Shown: positions 31,931 to 41,506 of the stretch, one piece after another | Layout: the number at the start of each line of letters is the position of its first letter | Numbering within the stretch: position 1 is the stretch's first letter | From: an uncultured Pelagibacteraceae bacterium | GTDB taxonomy: Bacteria; Pseudomonadota; Alphaproteobacteria; Pelagibacterales; Pelagibacteraceae | DNA: 64,000 bases | Direction of reading: 5' to 3' | NCBI GenBank assembly: GCA_902566945.1 | Contig: CACFKZ010000003.1 | Span: forward strand, 1-64,000 | Notes under the pieces: generated by a model | The model's database searches: none | The model's input: the letters and a program-made list of their open reading frames with translations, nothing else | Told to the model about the DNA's origin: nothing | Program-made: the position numbers and the translations under genes

Positions 31931-34018
31931 TTAATTTTCAAGAGATGCGTTTAACTTTCCAGAAATTTTTAAAGCGAAAGCATAATCAAAAGCAACTTCC
32001 TCGATTGCTGCCGTTCTCCCACTGCGACCACTATGTCCACTTTCCATTTCACATTTAAAAAGTTGTAAATTATTATCAGTTTTTAAAAATCTTAATTTAG
32101 CGCAATATTTTGTTGGCTCATCAAAAAGAACGCGTGAGTCTGAAAGGGATGTCGTTATTAAAATATTAGGGTAATCTTTCTTTTTAATATTATCATATGG
32201 AGCATAAGATTTAATATATTCAAAATGTTTTTTATTATTTTTTGCATCTCCGAATTCAAAAATTTCTCCTTTTGTTAATGGAAGAGAGTGGTCTTGATTT
32301 GTTGTAAGACAATCTAAAAATCCGACATGATTAATTACACCTAAAAATAATTCTGGTCTTTCATTTACAACAAATCCAATTAAAGTCCCACCAGCTGAGC
32401 CACCAATCCCTATAATTTTTTTTTTTGCTGTATATTTCTTATCAATTAAAAATTCAGCACAACTTATAAAATCAAAAAAAGTATTTTTTTTATTCATCAT
32501 CTTACCAGACTTCCAGTGATTCATGCCACGTTCCAAACCGCCACGAATATGGGAAGTAACACAAATTATATTTCGATTAATTAGACTTAGTTTTGAAGAT
32601 GAAAAACCAATAGGCTGGGATAAACCATAGGAACCATATCCTGTTAAAAGTAAATTGGCAGACCCATCTAATTTGGTTTTTTTATGTCTTGTAATAGTAA
32701 TGGGAATTAAATAACCATCATGACCTTCTACCTCAAGTCTTTCTACAATATAATCATCCCTGTTATGTCCAGAGGGAACAATTTGTTCTTTAACTAATTT
32801 TTTCTCTTTAGTCTTTATATTATACTCAAATACTCTTGAAGGTGTTTTAGGAGACTCGTAGCCTATTCTAATCCAGTCAGTATCTTTATCTTTTTGCATC
32901 AAACTAATACCAGGACTAATGACTTTTTCCTCTGTAATAATAAGTTCTTCCTCCTTATTAGTTTTAATATCTCTTACATAAATCTTTGATAAAGCATTGG
33001 ACATTTCTGATCGAACTATCCAATCTTTTAAAAAGGTAAGTCCGCCTATTAAAGTTCCAGATTTTGCAGGAATAAAATCTTCCCATTGGTTTATATTTTC
33101 ATGTGAGCATCTAGCTATTTTGAAATCTTCAGCATCTTTATTAGTGTTCATCCAAAAATATCCTGCCCAACTGTTAATTGAATACTGAACACCATCTTCA
33201 CGTTTAATAAACAATTTTGGCTCTAAATTTTTATCATCTTTATGAATATAGTAGATTTCTGATGTTGTGTGTTCTGTAGCAGATATCATGTAATAGTTTT
33301 CATCAGATGTTAAGTAAAGTGATGCTGTAAAACGCTCATCAGTCTCGTTATAAATTAATTTATCTTCTTTTGGAGAGGTGCCTAAAACATGTTGAAATAT
33401 TTGCCTTGGTCTGTGAAGTTTATCGAGTTTGCTATAAAAAAAAGATTTATCATCATAAGCCCAAGTTATTCCACCAGCAGTATCTAAAATCGGTTCCCCA
33501 ATAATTTTTCCATCACTAATATTTCTCACATATATAGTGAAGTATTCACTTCCCTTATCATCAATTGAGTACGCAAGCATCTCGTCATTATTGGAAACCT
33601 CAATATCACCAGCATTAAAAAATTTTTTACCTTTGGCTTCTTTATCGCCGTCCCAATACATTTCTACCTTATCTTCTCCAATTTTTTTTCTAAGATATTT
33701 TGTGTAGTTTCCTTCTTTTGTAGTTTTCGACCAATATTCATATCTCCGGTCTTTATATTTTAAACTTTCATCTTCTAGCTTGATTCTTCCCTCAATTTCC
33801 TTAAACAATTTTTTTTGTAATTCTTTAGTGTCGCTCATATTTTTTTCTGTATAAGCGTTCTCTTCCTCTAAATATTTTCTTACCTCAGGATTAAGTTTGC
33901 TTTTATCTTGTAAGATTTCTAGACAATTAGACTGATGAATCCACGAATAATAATCAGACCAAGTGTAACCATGTGCGGTCTTTACTTCTTCTTGTCTTCT
34001 AAGGTAAGGTGTTTTCAT
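31931..34018 (-). CDS. ptrB: S9A oligopeptidase B-type serine peptidase
   Basis: IGIGGSAGGTLIG nucleophile elbow; LDCLTTNQDHSLPLTKGEIFEFG; C-terminal MESGHSGRSGR. Confidence 0.95.
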   Translation of the reverse strand: MKTPYLRRQEEVKTAHGYTWSDYYSWIHQSNCLEILQDKSKLNPEVRKYLEEENAYTEKNMSDTKELQKKLFKEIEGRIKLEDESLKYKDRRYEYWSKTTKEGNYTKYLRKKIGEDKVEMYWDGDKEAKGKKFFNAGDIEVSNNDEMLAYSIDDKGSEYFTIYVRNISDGKIIGEPILDTAGGITWAYDDKSFFYSKLDKLHRPRQIFQHVLGTSPKEDKLIYNETDERFTASLYLTSDENYYMISATEHTTSEIYYIHKDDKNLEPKLFIKREDGVQYSINSWAGYFWMNTNKDAEDFKIARCSHENINQWEDFIPAKSGTLIGGLTFLKDWIVRSEMSNALSKIYVRDIKTNKEEELIITEEKVISPGISLMQKDKDTDWIRIGYESPKTPSRVFEYNIKTKEKKLVKEQIVPSGHNRDDYIVERLEVEGHDGYLIPITITRHKKTKLDGSANLLLTGYGSYGLSQPIGFSSSKLSLINRNIICVTSHIRGGLERGMNHWKSGKMMNKKNTFFDFISCAEFLIDKKYTAKKKIIGIGGSAGGTLIGFVVNERPELFLGVINHVGFLDCLTTNQDHSLPLTKGEIFEFGDAKNNKKHFEYIKSYAPYDNIKKKDYPNILITTSLSDSRVLFDEPTKYCAKLRFLKTDNNLQLFKCEMESGHSGRSGRTAAIEEVAFDYAFALKISGKLNASLEN

Positions 34019-34031
34019 AAAAATTAAATAT

Positions 34032-34532
34032 ATGAATTATATCCTTTTAGCTATTAGCATTTTTATCGTCTTATACCTAATTTTAAATTATTTAGCTCGA
34101 GTAAGTTCAAAAAAAATTGCCACAACTATAAAAAAATTCGCTGTTTATTTATCTTTAATACTTACAGCTCTTTTTACTATTGCTGGAAAATGGATATTTA
34201 GTTTGCCATTCCTTTTAATAGTTCTTTCAGGATTAAAGATAAAAGGTTTGACAGCTTTGCAGTTTTATAACCTGTACCGGCTTATTCAATTTATGAAAAA
34301 TTCTGGAAGATTTTCTCAAGGACAAACCCAAGGTTCCACGACTGTTTCAATAGATGAAGCGTATAAACTATTAGGGTTGAAAAAAGGAGCAAGTAAAGAG
34401 GAAGTTTTGAGGGCAGCTACTCAATTACAAAAAAAAATACATCCTGATTTAAATAGAACTGTATCCACTGAAAGACTTAGCCAACTAGTAAATGAGGCTA
34501 AAGAAAAAATAATAAAAACTGACTTTAGTTAG
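34032..34532 (+). CDS. Membrane-anchored J-domain protein
   Basis: N-terminal TM; EAYKLLGLKKGASKEEVLRAATQLQKKIHPDLN (HPD intact). Confidence 0.85.
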   Translation: MNYILLAISIFIVLYLILNYLARVSSKKIATTIKKFAVYLSLILTALFTIAGKWIFSLPFLLIVLSGLKIKGLTALQFYNLYRLIQFMKNSGRFSQGQTQGSTTVSIDEAYKLLGLKKGASKEEVLRAATQLQKKIHPDLNRTVSTERLSQLVNEAKEKIIKTDFS

Positions 34533-35487
34533 ATAGAAGCTCAATACATTTATTATAAACTTTATCAAAAGAAATTTTATTAGAACCTAAACTATCATGT
34601 GATAGCGACTCCTCAGTCTCACCTTCTGGAATTATCACATTAATATTTTCTGAATATTTCCCATAAGCAAGTACAGGAGAGTCCATAAATAAAGCTACTG
34701 TTTTCAAAGACAAAGCCGCGCTGATATGCATAAAACCAGTATCATTTCCACAATATAAATTACAATTTGCTATTATAGGAAGCATCTCATTTATCTTTAA
34801 ATAATTTAGAGAAATACAATTAGTTCCTATATTTGAATTTAATATTTCATCTATCAATTGCTGATCATTTTTTCCAGCTGCTAAATAAAATTTTGAAGGG
34901 TGCTTTTCATTTATTTTTTCGATTAATCTTATAAAATTTTTAATTTCCCAACGCTTTGTCGGTCCAGATGCACTAATACCTAACACAATATTTTTGTGGC
35001 TTTGAGATACATCTTTTTTAGCTTTTAAAATTTTGTCCTCACTGATTATAAGTTTTGGTTGCGTTGATACAATTTTGTTAAGTTCATTCTCGGTAAAGAT
35101 TTTAGCAGTATTGACTACATGTTGTCCCTTTTTTTTAAATAAAGGATATTGAGAAATTTTTTTTATACCTGCAAATTTACAAATTAAAAAATATCTTAGG
35201 GAACTGTTAAAGATGAATACTTTATCAAATTTTTTTTCTTTAATATCATTTACTAATTTAAAAAAACCACTTAGACCATCATGGCTACCCGAACTATCAG
35301 CTAATCGGTCTAACGTGATCACCTCATCAATATGAGGATCATCCAGAAACAGATCTTTTGCTCTTGTATTTTCTTTAGCTAGTATTGAAACTGGTTTTCC
35401 GTATTTTTTTGAAATTTCATGTATGTAATTAATGTGAATTATACAGTCTCCAAGACCTACTTTATTTATGAGAATCAGAACTTTCAT
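34525..35487 (-). CDS. Glycosyltransferase family 9 (heptosyltransferase-like)
   Basis: GxGDCIIHINYIHEI N-terminus; YCGNDTGFMHISAAL. Confidence 0.85.
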   Translation of the reverse strand: MKVLILINKVGLGDCIIHINYIHEISKKYGKPVSILAKENTRAKDLFLDDPHIDEVITLDRLADSSGSHDGLSGFFKLVNDIKEKKFDKVFIFNSSLRYFLICKFAGIKKISQYPLFKKKGQHVVNTAKIFTENELNKIVSTQPKLIISEDKILKAKKDVSQSHKNIVLGISASGPTKRWEIKNFIRLIEKINEKHPSKFYLAAGKNDQQLIDEILNSNIGTNCISLNYLKINEMLPIIANCNLYCGNDTGFMHISAALSLKTVALFMDSPVLAYGKYSENINVIIPEGETEESLSHDSLGSNKISFDKVYNKCIELLSN

Positions 35488-35534
35488 TTTTAAAATTTAT
35501 ATTATATTTTATTTCAATAAATTGGGACAATAAG

Positions 35535-36422
35535 ATGTTGAAACGTGGGGTGTACGCAGCTGGGATGAGTGTTTTAAATAAAGACTTAACTTTAAACGTT
35601 GAGGCTACCATTTCTCATGCAGAAAATTTAATCAAAAATGGTCTTCACGGCTGTTTCTTTTTTGGAAGTACAGGGATGTCTCAGCTTATTTCAAAAAATG
35701 AAAAAATGGAGCTGATTTCCAAAATTTCCACTCACAAACTTAGAAAACAGTTTTTTTTAGGAACTGGCTGCAACAGTCTTAACGAAAATATTGAATTAAT
35801 AAAATATGCAAGTGAGTTTGGCTTCAATACAATCTTGCTAATGCAAAGTGCCTACTATTCTGGAAATTCCGATGAGGGAGTCTTTGAATTTTATAAAAGA
35901 ATAATTTTAGCATGTCCAAAAATAAAAATTGTAATCTATAACTTTGAGAAATTATCTGGTTATTTGTTTTCAGTTGAGGCAATAACAAAATTGGTTGAGT
36001 CATTTCCTAAAAATATAATTGGAGTAAAAGATTCGTCTTATAATTTATATGAAAAATTAAAAATTAAAAATTTTTTGATCTTTCCAGGATCAGAGGCAAA
36101 GCTGCTTAAAGGACTTGAATTAAAATGTTCGGGTTGTGTTTCTGCAGTATGTAATTCGACCCACTCTCTAGCCAGAAAAGTGTTTGATGATTTCGAAAAT
36201 AAAACACCACAGTCTAAAAACGATCAATTAATTGGTGTAAGACAGTCATTTGATCAGGCCGGTAACTTGATATCAGCATTGCATACTTATCATTCGATTA
36301 AAAATGAAAATTATAAGAATATATTGCCTCCACTTACTTTATTAAGTGAGGAAAAAAAGAAAGAACTTATTGAAAAATTAAATAAACTAAAATTTACTGG
36401 TGAAAAAAATTTAGCAGCATAA
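35535..36422 (+). CDS. DapA/N-acetylneuraminate lyase superfamily protein
   Basis: (beta/alpha)8 lyase motifs; Schiff-base Lys IIGVKDSS; VIYNF; GSTGM replaces canonical GTTGE. Confidence 0.82.
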   Translation: MLKRGVYAAGMSVLNKDLTLNVEATISHAENLIKNGLHGCFFFGSTGMSQLISKNEKMELISKISTHKLRKQFFLGTGCNSLNENIELIKYASEFGFNTILLMQSAYYSGNSDEGVFEFYKRIILACPKIKIVIYNFEKLSGYLFSVEAITKLVESFPKNIIGVKDSSYNLYEKLKIKNFLIFPGSEAKLLKGLELKCSGCVSAVCNSTHSLARKVFDDFENKTPQSKNDQLIGVRQSFDQAGNLISALHTYHSIKNENYKNILPPLTLLSEEKKKELIEKLNKLKFTGEKNLAA

Positions 36423-36425
36423 CTT

Positions 36426-37625
36426 ATGTTATTATCAAATTTTTTAAATAAATTGATTGAAAATGATGGATTTATTCTTGAAACATCAGACAAAAAGAAT
36501 TTTACTATTGGCAATCCAAAAAAACCAAATCCACCTAAAATAAAATTAAAAAATAAAATTATCGAATATCAACTTCTTTTATTTCCAGACTTTTATTTTG
36601 GTAAGGGATATACTGATGGTACAGTTGTAGTTGAAAATGGTACAATTTCAGAAGTATTAGATATCGCCTTAAAGAATATTGGTAGAAAAGATATTAGCAA
36701 TTTTTCTAAAATTATAAACAAATTTAGAGGAACCTGGAGATATCTAACGAACTTTAATACAAGAAAAAGCTCGAAGGCTTCCATCGAGTATCACTATGAC
36801 CTGGGGTCTGCTGAATTTTATAAAAAATTTATTGATAACAAACATTTTCAATATAGCTGCGGGTATTTTCCTAGAGAAAATATGACACTAGAGGACAGTC
36901 AAGAAGCGATGATAAATCATATGATAAAAAAATTAGAGATAAGTGATAAAGACACCGTTCTAGATATTGGATCTGGATTTGGCGGTTTAGCTTGTGCAAT
37001 AGCAGAGAAGACAGGAGCAAGAGTTGATGGAATTACGATTTCAAAAGTTCAAATAGAACATTCAAAAAATATTGCTAGGGAAAAAAGACTTGATAATTTG
37101 TGTGATTTTCGCTTTGAGGATTACAGAGATGTGAAAAAAAAGTACACAAAAATTCTGAGCAAAGGTCAATTAGAGCACGTAACGCGTAAATTCTATAAAA
37201 CTTATTTTAAAAAGATATACGAGTTGCTTGAACCGAAAGGAAAAGCATTAATTCATACTATTGGAAGCATTGATAAACCTAGAGACCCACAAGCATGGAT
37301 TTCTACATTTATTTTTCCTGAAGGATACACACCATCTTTTAGTCAGCTGATGCCAGCAATTGAAAATTCAAAACTTGTGTTATCTGACTTAGAGGTTTTG
37401 CCAGGCATACATTATGCATCAACTTTAAAAGAATGGAAAAATAGATTTATAAAAAATAAAGATAAAGTTGTTAAAGAGTATAGCGAAAAATTCTACCGAT
37501 TATGGCTTTACTACTTGAGCGGGTGCGAGTCCGCATTTAGATTTGCAGATCAATGTAATTTTCAGATATTACTAGATAAAGATATAAACATTTCTAAAAG
37601 ATCAAGACATTTTATGTACTCTTAA
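36426..37625 (+). CDS. cfa: Cyclopropane-fatty-acyl-phospholipid synthase family methyltransferase
   Basis: EYHYDLGSAEFYKKFID, FQYSCGYF, LDIGSGFGGLACAIAEKTGARVDGITISKVQ. Confidence 0.93.
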   Translation: MLLSNFLNKLIENDGFILETSDKKNFTIGNPKKPNPPKIKLKNKIIEYQLLLFPDFYFGKGYTDGTVVVENGTISEVLDIALKNIGRKDISNFSKIINKFRGTWRYLTNFNTRKSSKASIEYHYDLGSAEFYKKFIDNKHFQYSCGYFPRENMTLEDSQEAMINHMIKKLEISDKDTVLDIGSGFGGLACAIAEKTGARVDGITISKVQIEHSKNIAREKRLDNLCDFRFEDYRDVKKKYTKILSKGQLEHVTRKFYKTYFKKIYELLEPKGKALIHTIGSIDKPRDPQAWISTFIFPEGYTPSFSQLMPAIENSKLVLSDLEVLPGIHYASTLKEWKNRFIKNKDKVVKEYSEKFYRLWLYYLSGCESAFRFADQCNFQILLDKDINISKRSRHFMYS

Positions 37626-37651
37626 AACCTGTTATTCATCTTGCTGCAGGT

Positions 37652-38863
37652 ATGAAAAGAAAGAAAAAGAGATTTAAGAATAATAAGTTAATTAAATCAA
37701 AAAGATTTAAATTAAGAAAACCTATTAAAAAAAGAAAAAAAGTTTTCAAAAGAAATCCAAAAATAAAAAGATCATTCAAAAAAAGAAGAAAAAAAATTAA
37801 GTCTCGAAAAAAGAAAATTGTTACATCAAGATCAAAATATAAAAAAACTCAAAAAACAAGAGCAATAGTTTCAGGAATTCTAAGCTTTAGTGACAAAATT
37901 AAATCTATGTTAAGGTTTAATTTAAATCTAGATAAATCTCTTCAAAATTTTTTTCAAGGTATTTCTAACCGAGTTTCAAATATTAAAAAAATCATTCAAG
38001 AAGAAAGAGTGAAGCAAAAACAGAAAAAAATAAAAGAAATGGAGAGAGAAAAAATAGAGGCAAAGAAACGCTTCATGCAACAAGAGGAAATAGCATTAAA
38101 AGCCAAAGCGCTTGAGCTTAAAGAGGAAAAAGAACTAAGTCGCCAATTATCAATCGATCTAAAAAGATTTTTGCGCGAGGATCAAGCTGAACTCAGACGA
38201 GAACGTGCAGAGAAACAAAGGAAGTTTTTAGAACAAATACAGCTTGAAAAGAAAATAGAAAGCTTTGTGCGTCGAGAAGAAAAGGAAGTTCAAGCACTCT
38301 CAAAATATGTCTTAAATCAACAAAGAGAGTCTTACGAAGAAGTCAAATTACGAATAGATAAAATTAAAGAGAAGTATAAAGCTTTAAGACAACAAAAAGT
38401 TGAGGAAGCAATTAGAGAACGATTAACTCAATTTGGTGTTGAAGTAAAAGACAGTGATACTAAAGAAATATTATTAGAGAAGGAAAGAGTTTATAATGAA
38501 GAGCGAGAAAAGGTAGAGTATGCGCTTGAATCTTTCTACAGGGCTTCCCACTCACTTTGTTTTATGATTTCAAAAAGATATTTAAGTAAACATCTTCCTA
38601 TAATGAGGTGTATAGACAAAAGAATAGAGGAGTCAGCTATATATATTAAATGGGATGATACCCCCGAAGATGAGTGGCTCATTTGTATTTATTTAAAAGA
38701 TGATACTCCGACTGAAGGGATAGTCATCGAGGACAAGACTGATCCAGAAAAAAATATTTCAAAAGAATTTAAGAGAGATCAGATTTTTGACGCTTCAGAT
38801 TTTATGGTGGACTCTCTGACCGCTTTACTTGAGAGAGTAAGATCTAAAAGAAAAGTTAGTTAA
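37652..38863 (+). CDS. Uncharacterised protein: extremely basic N-terminus, long coiled coil, acidic C-terminal domain
   Basis: 403 aa; first ~60 residues dominated by K/R; E/K/R/Q heptads; C-terminal IKWDDTPEDEWLICIYLKDD. Confidence 0.8.
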   Translation: MKRKKKRFKNNKLIKSKRFKLRKPIKKRKKVFKRNPKIKRSFKKRRKKIKSRKKKIVTSRSKYKKTQKTRAIVSGILSFSDKIKSMLRFNLNLDKSLQNFFQGISNRVSNIKKIIQEERVKQKQKKIKEMEREKIEAKKRFMQQEEIALKAKALELKEEKELSRQLSIDLKRFLREDQAELRRERAEKQRKFLEQIQLEKKIESFVRREEKEVQALSKYVLNQQRESYEEVKLRIDKIKEKYKALRQQKVEEAIRERLTQFGVEVKDSDTKEILLEKERVYNEEREKVEYALESFYRASHSLCFMISKRYLSKHLPIMRCIDKRIEESAIYIKWDDTPEDEWLICIYLKDDTPTEGIVIEDKTDPEKNISKEFKRDQIFDASDFMVDSLTALLERVRSKRKVS

Positions 38864-39956
38864 GTAAATCTTTAATTAATGAAATTTGACCTATATTCAT
38901 TAAATGAATATCTTTCTTTTCAAAGCCAAATTCTTGTGCACTATTTAAAAGTCGATTTCTTGGTTCATTAATAGGACCATCGGAATTCTGACCCTCTAAT
39001 CCTAAAAGAAAACTTCCATAATGCATAGGTATAACTTTTTTTGCTTTTATATCTTTGGAAACTTTTAAAGCTTCTTCAGGATTTGTGTGAAAAATAGAAA
39101 AATCTTTTTTACCAGTGATAACCTCGAAGTTATATGCACCCGAATTTATAAAAATAACATCGATAGGGCCAAATTTATCTCCCATCATTTTATAAATATT
39201 GGAATAACCAGTGTCACAAGCAAAAAATAATTTAATATCTTTGTACTCGATTAAAAAACTTCCCCATAAAGCCTTATCCGTTGCTCCTGGGCCAAAAGGG
39301 AGTATACTCCTCTTATTCCAATGTTGCGAGGGAACTAAAGTTATAGTTAAATCTTTATTTATCTTAACTTTATCAAACCAATCCAGCTCTTTTACATCTT
39401 TAAAATTATTTTTTTTAAAATATGAACCATTATTTAAAGGAACTAAAACTTTTGCAGATTTAAATGGAAACCTTCGAATATCACTCATAGATAAATGATC
39501 GTAATGTAAATGGCTGTTCAACCATAAATCAATTTTAGGAAAATCTTTTAACTCTAATGCTGGAGGTGTATATCTTTTAGGGCCTAAGAATAGAGGACCT
39601 GCATTTGGGGCAGTAATTAAGTCTGTAACAATTTTTTGATTACCAAGGTTTATTATGAAGCTTGCATGATTAATCCATAAAATAAAATCTTGACTTGAGT
39701 ATTTATTCAAATTTTGAATGACTGTCTTTCTTGGAATTACAAAATCCTTTGGAACAACTACATTAATGTTTTTTTTAGCTTCACCAAATTTTTTGTAAGA
39801 CCATTTTATATTTTTATCTCTCTGAGGAGCACCCTGGAAATTTCTGAATTTTAAAAATTTTCCGTTTTTATAAACGTGATGGTATGGTTTTTTTTCCATA
39901 GCATTTAAACTAATACTTAATGAAAATAATGTACACAGAATAAGGGGTATTCGCAT
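38856..39956 (-). CDS. Metallo-beta-lactamase-fold hydrolase (NAPE-PLD/UlaG-like), likely secreted; start revised from 39977
   Basis: LNSHLHYDHLS, FACDTGYSNI, IPMHYGSF; internal Met gives signal peptide MRIPLILCTLFSLSISLNA. Confidence 0.85.
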   Translation of the reverse strand: MRIPLILCTLFSLSISLNAMEKKPYHHVYKNGKFLKFRNFQGAPQRDKNIKWSYKKFGEAKKNINVVVPKDFVIPRKTVIQNLNKYSSQDFILWINHASFIINLGNQKIVTDLITAPNAGPLFLGPKRYTPPALELKDFPKIDLWLNSHLHYDHLSMSDIRRFPFKSAKVLVPLNNGSYFKKNNFKDVKELDWFDKVKINKDLTITLVPSQHWNKRSILPFGPGATDKALWGSFLIEYKDIKLFFACDTGYSNIYKMMGDKFGPIDVIFINSGAYNFEVITGKKDFSIFHTNPEEALKVSKDIKAKKVIPMHYGSFLLGLEGQNSDGPINEPRNRLLNSAQEFGFEKKDIHLMNIGQISLIKDLLN

Positions 39957-39994
39957 ACCCCTTATTAGCACAGACAATTAAATTTAAAAGGAAA

Positions 39995-40204
39995 TTAGCT
40001 ATCTGAACAATTGGATTTATTTATTCTTTTATCAAAAGATTTTTCATCCAAATCTTTTGAAACTACCCATATGTAAGAGCTTTCTTGTAAGCCACCTTTA
40101 TCAGCAACAGTACAACGCTTTCCAAATTTAACACTTTGAGCAAAATTCCCACCAGCGCAGTTAGCAGTTAAAAGTAACAAAGTTAGAATAGATAATATTT
40201 TCAT
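39995..40204 (-). CDS. Small lipoprotein
   Basis: 69 aa; lipobox LLTANCAGG. Confidence 0.65.
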   Translation of the reverse strand: MKILSILTLLLLTANCAGGNFAQSVKFGKRCTVADKGGLQESSYIWVVSKDLDEKSFDKRINKSNCSDS

Positions 40205-40312
40205 GATTTAAAATTAATCAAAGAGTCTGTGCTTTGCTTGGCATAATTTGGACCAAAAAAAGAAATTGAAACTTTATTGAATAAGATAAATTTTAGCCTT
40301 ATGATTGAAATT

Positions 40313-40705
40313 ATGTCCAAAAGCCACATTTATAAATTGAAAGTTTTTGTTGAAGACGTTGACTTTGGTCGGGTTTTTTATTCTAGATATCTTCAGTATA
40401 TCGAGAGAGCCAGAACGGAGCTAATACACGAAAAATTTGGTCTTACTTTAACTCAACTTATGAACGAACACGATATAATGTTTGTTGTAAAAAATTGTAA
40501 CATAAAATATATAAAAGGGGCGGTTTTTGAGGATAATTTAAGTGTCGAAACAACCGTTTTAAAAAAAACCAACGTTAGACTTAATTTGCTTCAAGAGGTT
40601 AAAAGAGGCGGGGAAGTTCTTGTTAGCGCAGAAGTGGAACTAGCAGTTGTAGATCGAAGTGGGTCAATAAAAAAACTTCCTCAAGATTTTTTTGCAAAAA
40701 TTTAA
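40313..40705 (+). CDS. ybgC: YbgC-type acyl-CoA thioesterase (start revised to internal Met)
   Basis: VEDVDFGRVFYSRYLQYIERARTELI hotdog-fold active site. Confidence 0.9.
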   Translation: MSKSHIYKLKVFVEDVDFGRVFYSRYLQYIERARTELIHEKFGLTLTQLMNEHDIMFVVKNCNIKYIKGAVFEDNLSVETTVLKKTNVRLNLLQEVKRGGEVLVSAEVELAVVDRSGSIKKLPQDFFAKI

Positions 40706-40818
40706 ATTTGGCCAAGAAACGCCTAATATCTGCCTAATTTTTCCTTATAAACTATATTCAACTCAAGTTTGCAAATTCAGCAATACTCATAGGGTTAAAA
40801 ATAAACTAAAAAGGAATC

Positions 40819-40941
40819 ATGAGAATTAAACAACTTAAAAAAAACAAATTAAAGACAAACATTAATAAGAAATTCAAAAAAATCTCTCTTTTCGAACTTC
40901 AAAATAGTCCAAAATTTCTAAATTTTAGAGTTCGAGCATAA
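40819..40941 (+). CDS. Candidate small basic ORF, 40 aa (MRIKQLKKNKLKTNINKKFKKISLFELQNSPKFLNFRVRA)
   Basis: ATG after AAGGAATC, ends 22 nt before an intrinsic terminator; isolated intergenic unit. Confidence 0.45.
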   Translation: MRIKQLKKNKLKTNINKKFKKISLFELQNSPKFLNFRVRA

Positions 40942-40963
40942 TCTTTCCTCCTAAATAAATCAG

Positions 40964-40992
40964 TGGCTTAATCTAATTAGGCCATTGTTTTT
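40964..40992 (+). terminator. Intrinsic terminator downstream of small ORF
   Basis: TGGCTTAAT-CTA-ATTAGGCCA followed by TTGTTTTTA. Confidence 0.75.
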
Positions 40993-41017
40993 ATATAAAT
41001 AATTGTTAAATTAATTC

Positions 41018-41503
41018 GTGAAGTTCAATAAACAAAACAACAAAGTTGCCGTCGTCATGGGGTCGCAATCAGACTTCAAAGTGATGAAAGAGGCTGTAAA
41101 AATTTTAAAAGAATTTAAGATTAAACACGAAGTTTCAATAGTAAGTGCACATAGAACTCCAAAAAGAATGTATGATTTTGCTACTTCAGCGGAAGATAAT
41201 GGTTTTGCAGTAATTATAGCAGGAGCCGGGATGGCCGCGCACCTTCCAGGTATGATTGCGAGCTTAACTTCATTACCGACAGTGGCAGTACCTTGTGAAA
41301 GTAAAAAACTTAAAGGATTAGACAGTCTGCTCAGCTGTCATATGCCAAATGGTATTCCTTTAGCTGTTATGCCAATAAATGGAGCGATGAATGCAGGACT
41401 ATACGCTGTTTCCATAATTGCCACTTTTGATCAAAGAGTAAAAACAGCTTTAAACAGATGGAAATTGAAACAAACCAAATCAGTTAAAAAGAAACCAAAA
41501 TAA
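41018..41503 (+). CDS. purE: N5-carboxyaminoimidazole ribonucleotide mutase (GTG start)
   Basis: VVMGSQSDFKVM, SAHRTPKRM, DSLLSCHMP; precedes purK. Confidence 0.95.
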   Translation: MKFNKQNNKVAVVMGSQSDFKVMKEAVKILKEFKIKHEVSIVSAHRTPKRMYDFATSAEDNGFAVIIAGAGMAAHLPGMIASLTSLPTVAVPCESKKLKGLDSLLSCHMPNGIPLAVMPINGAMNAGLYAVSIIATFDQRVKTALNRWKLKQTKSVKKKPK

Positions 41504-41506
41504 TTT

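Noticed and set aside
40741-41017. Possible tRNA/tmRNA/riboswitch in the pre-purE gap
   Set aside because: No cloverleaf, T-loop GTTCGANNC signature or recognised riboswitch core was found; only the small ORF and terminator are supportable.
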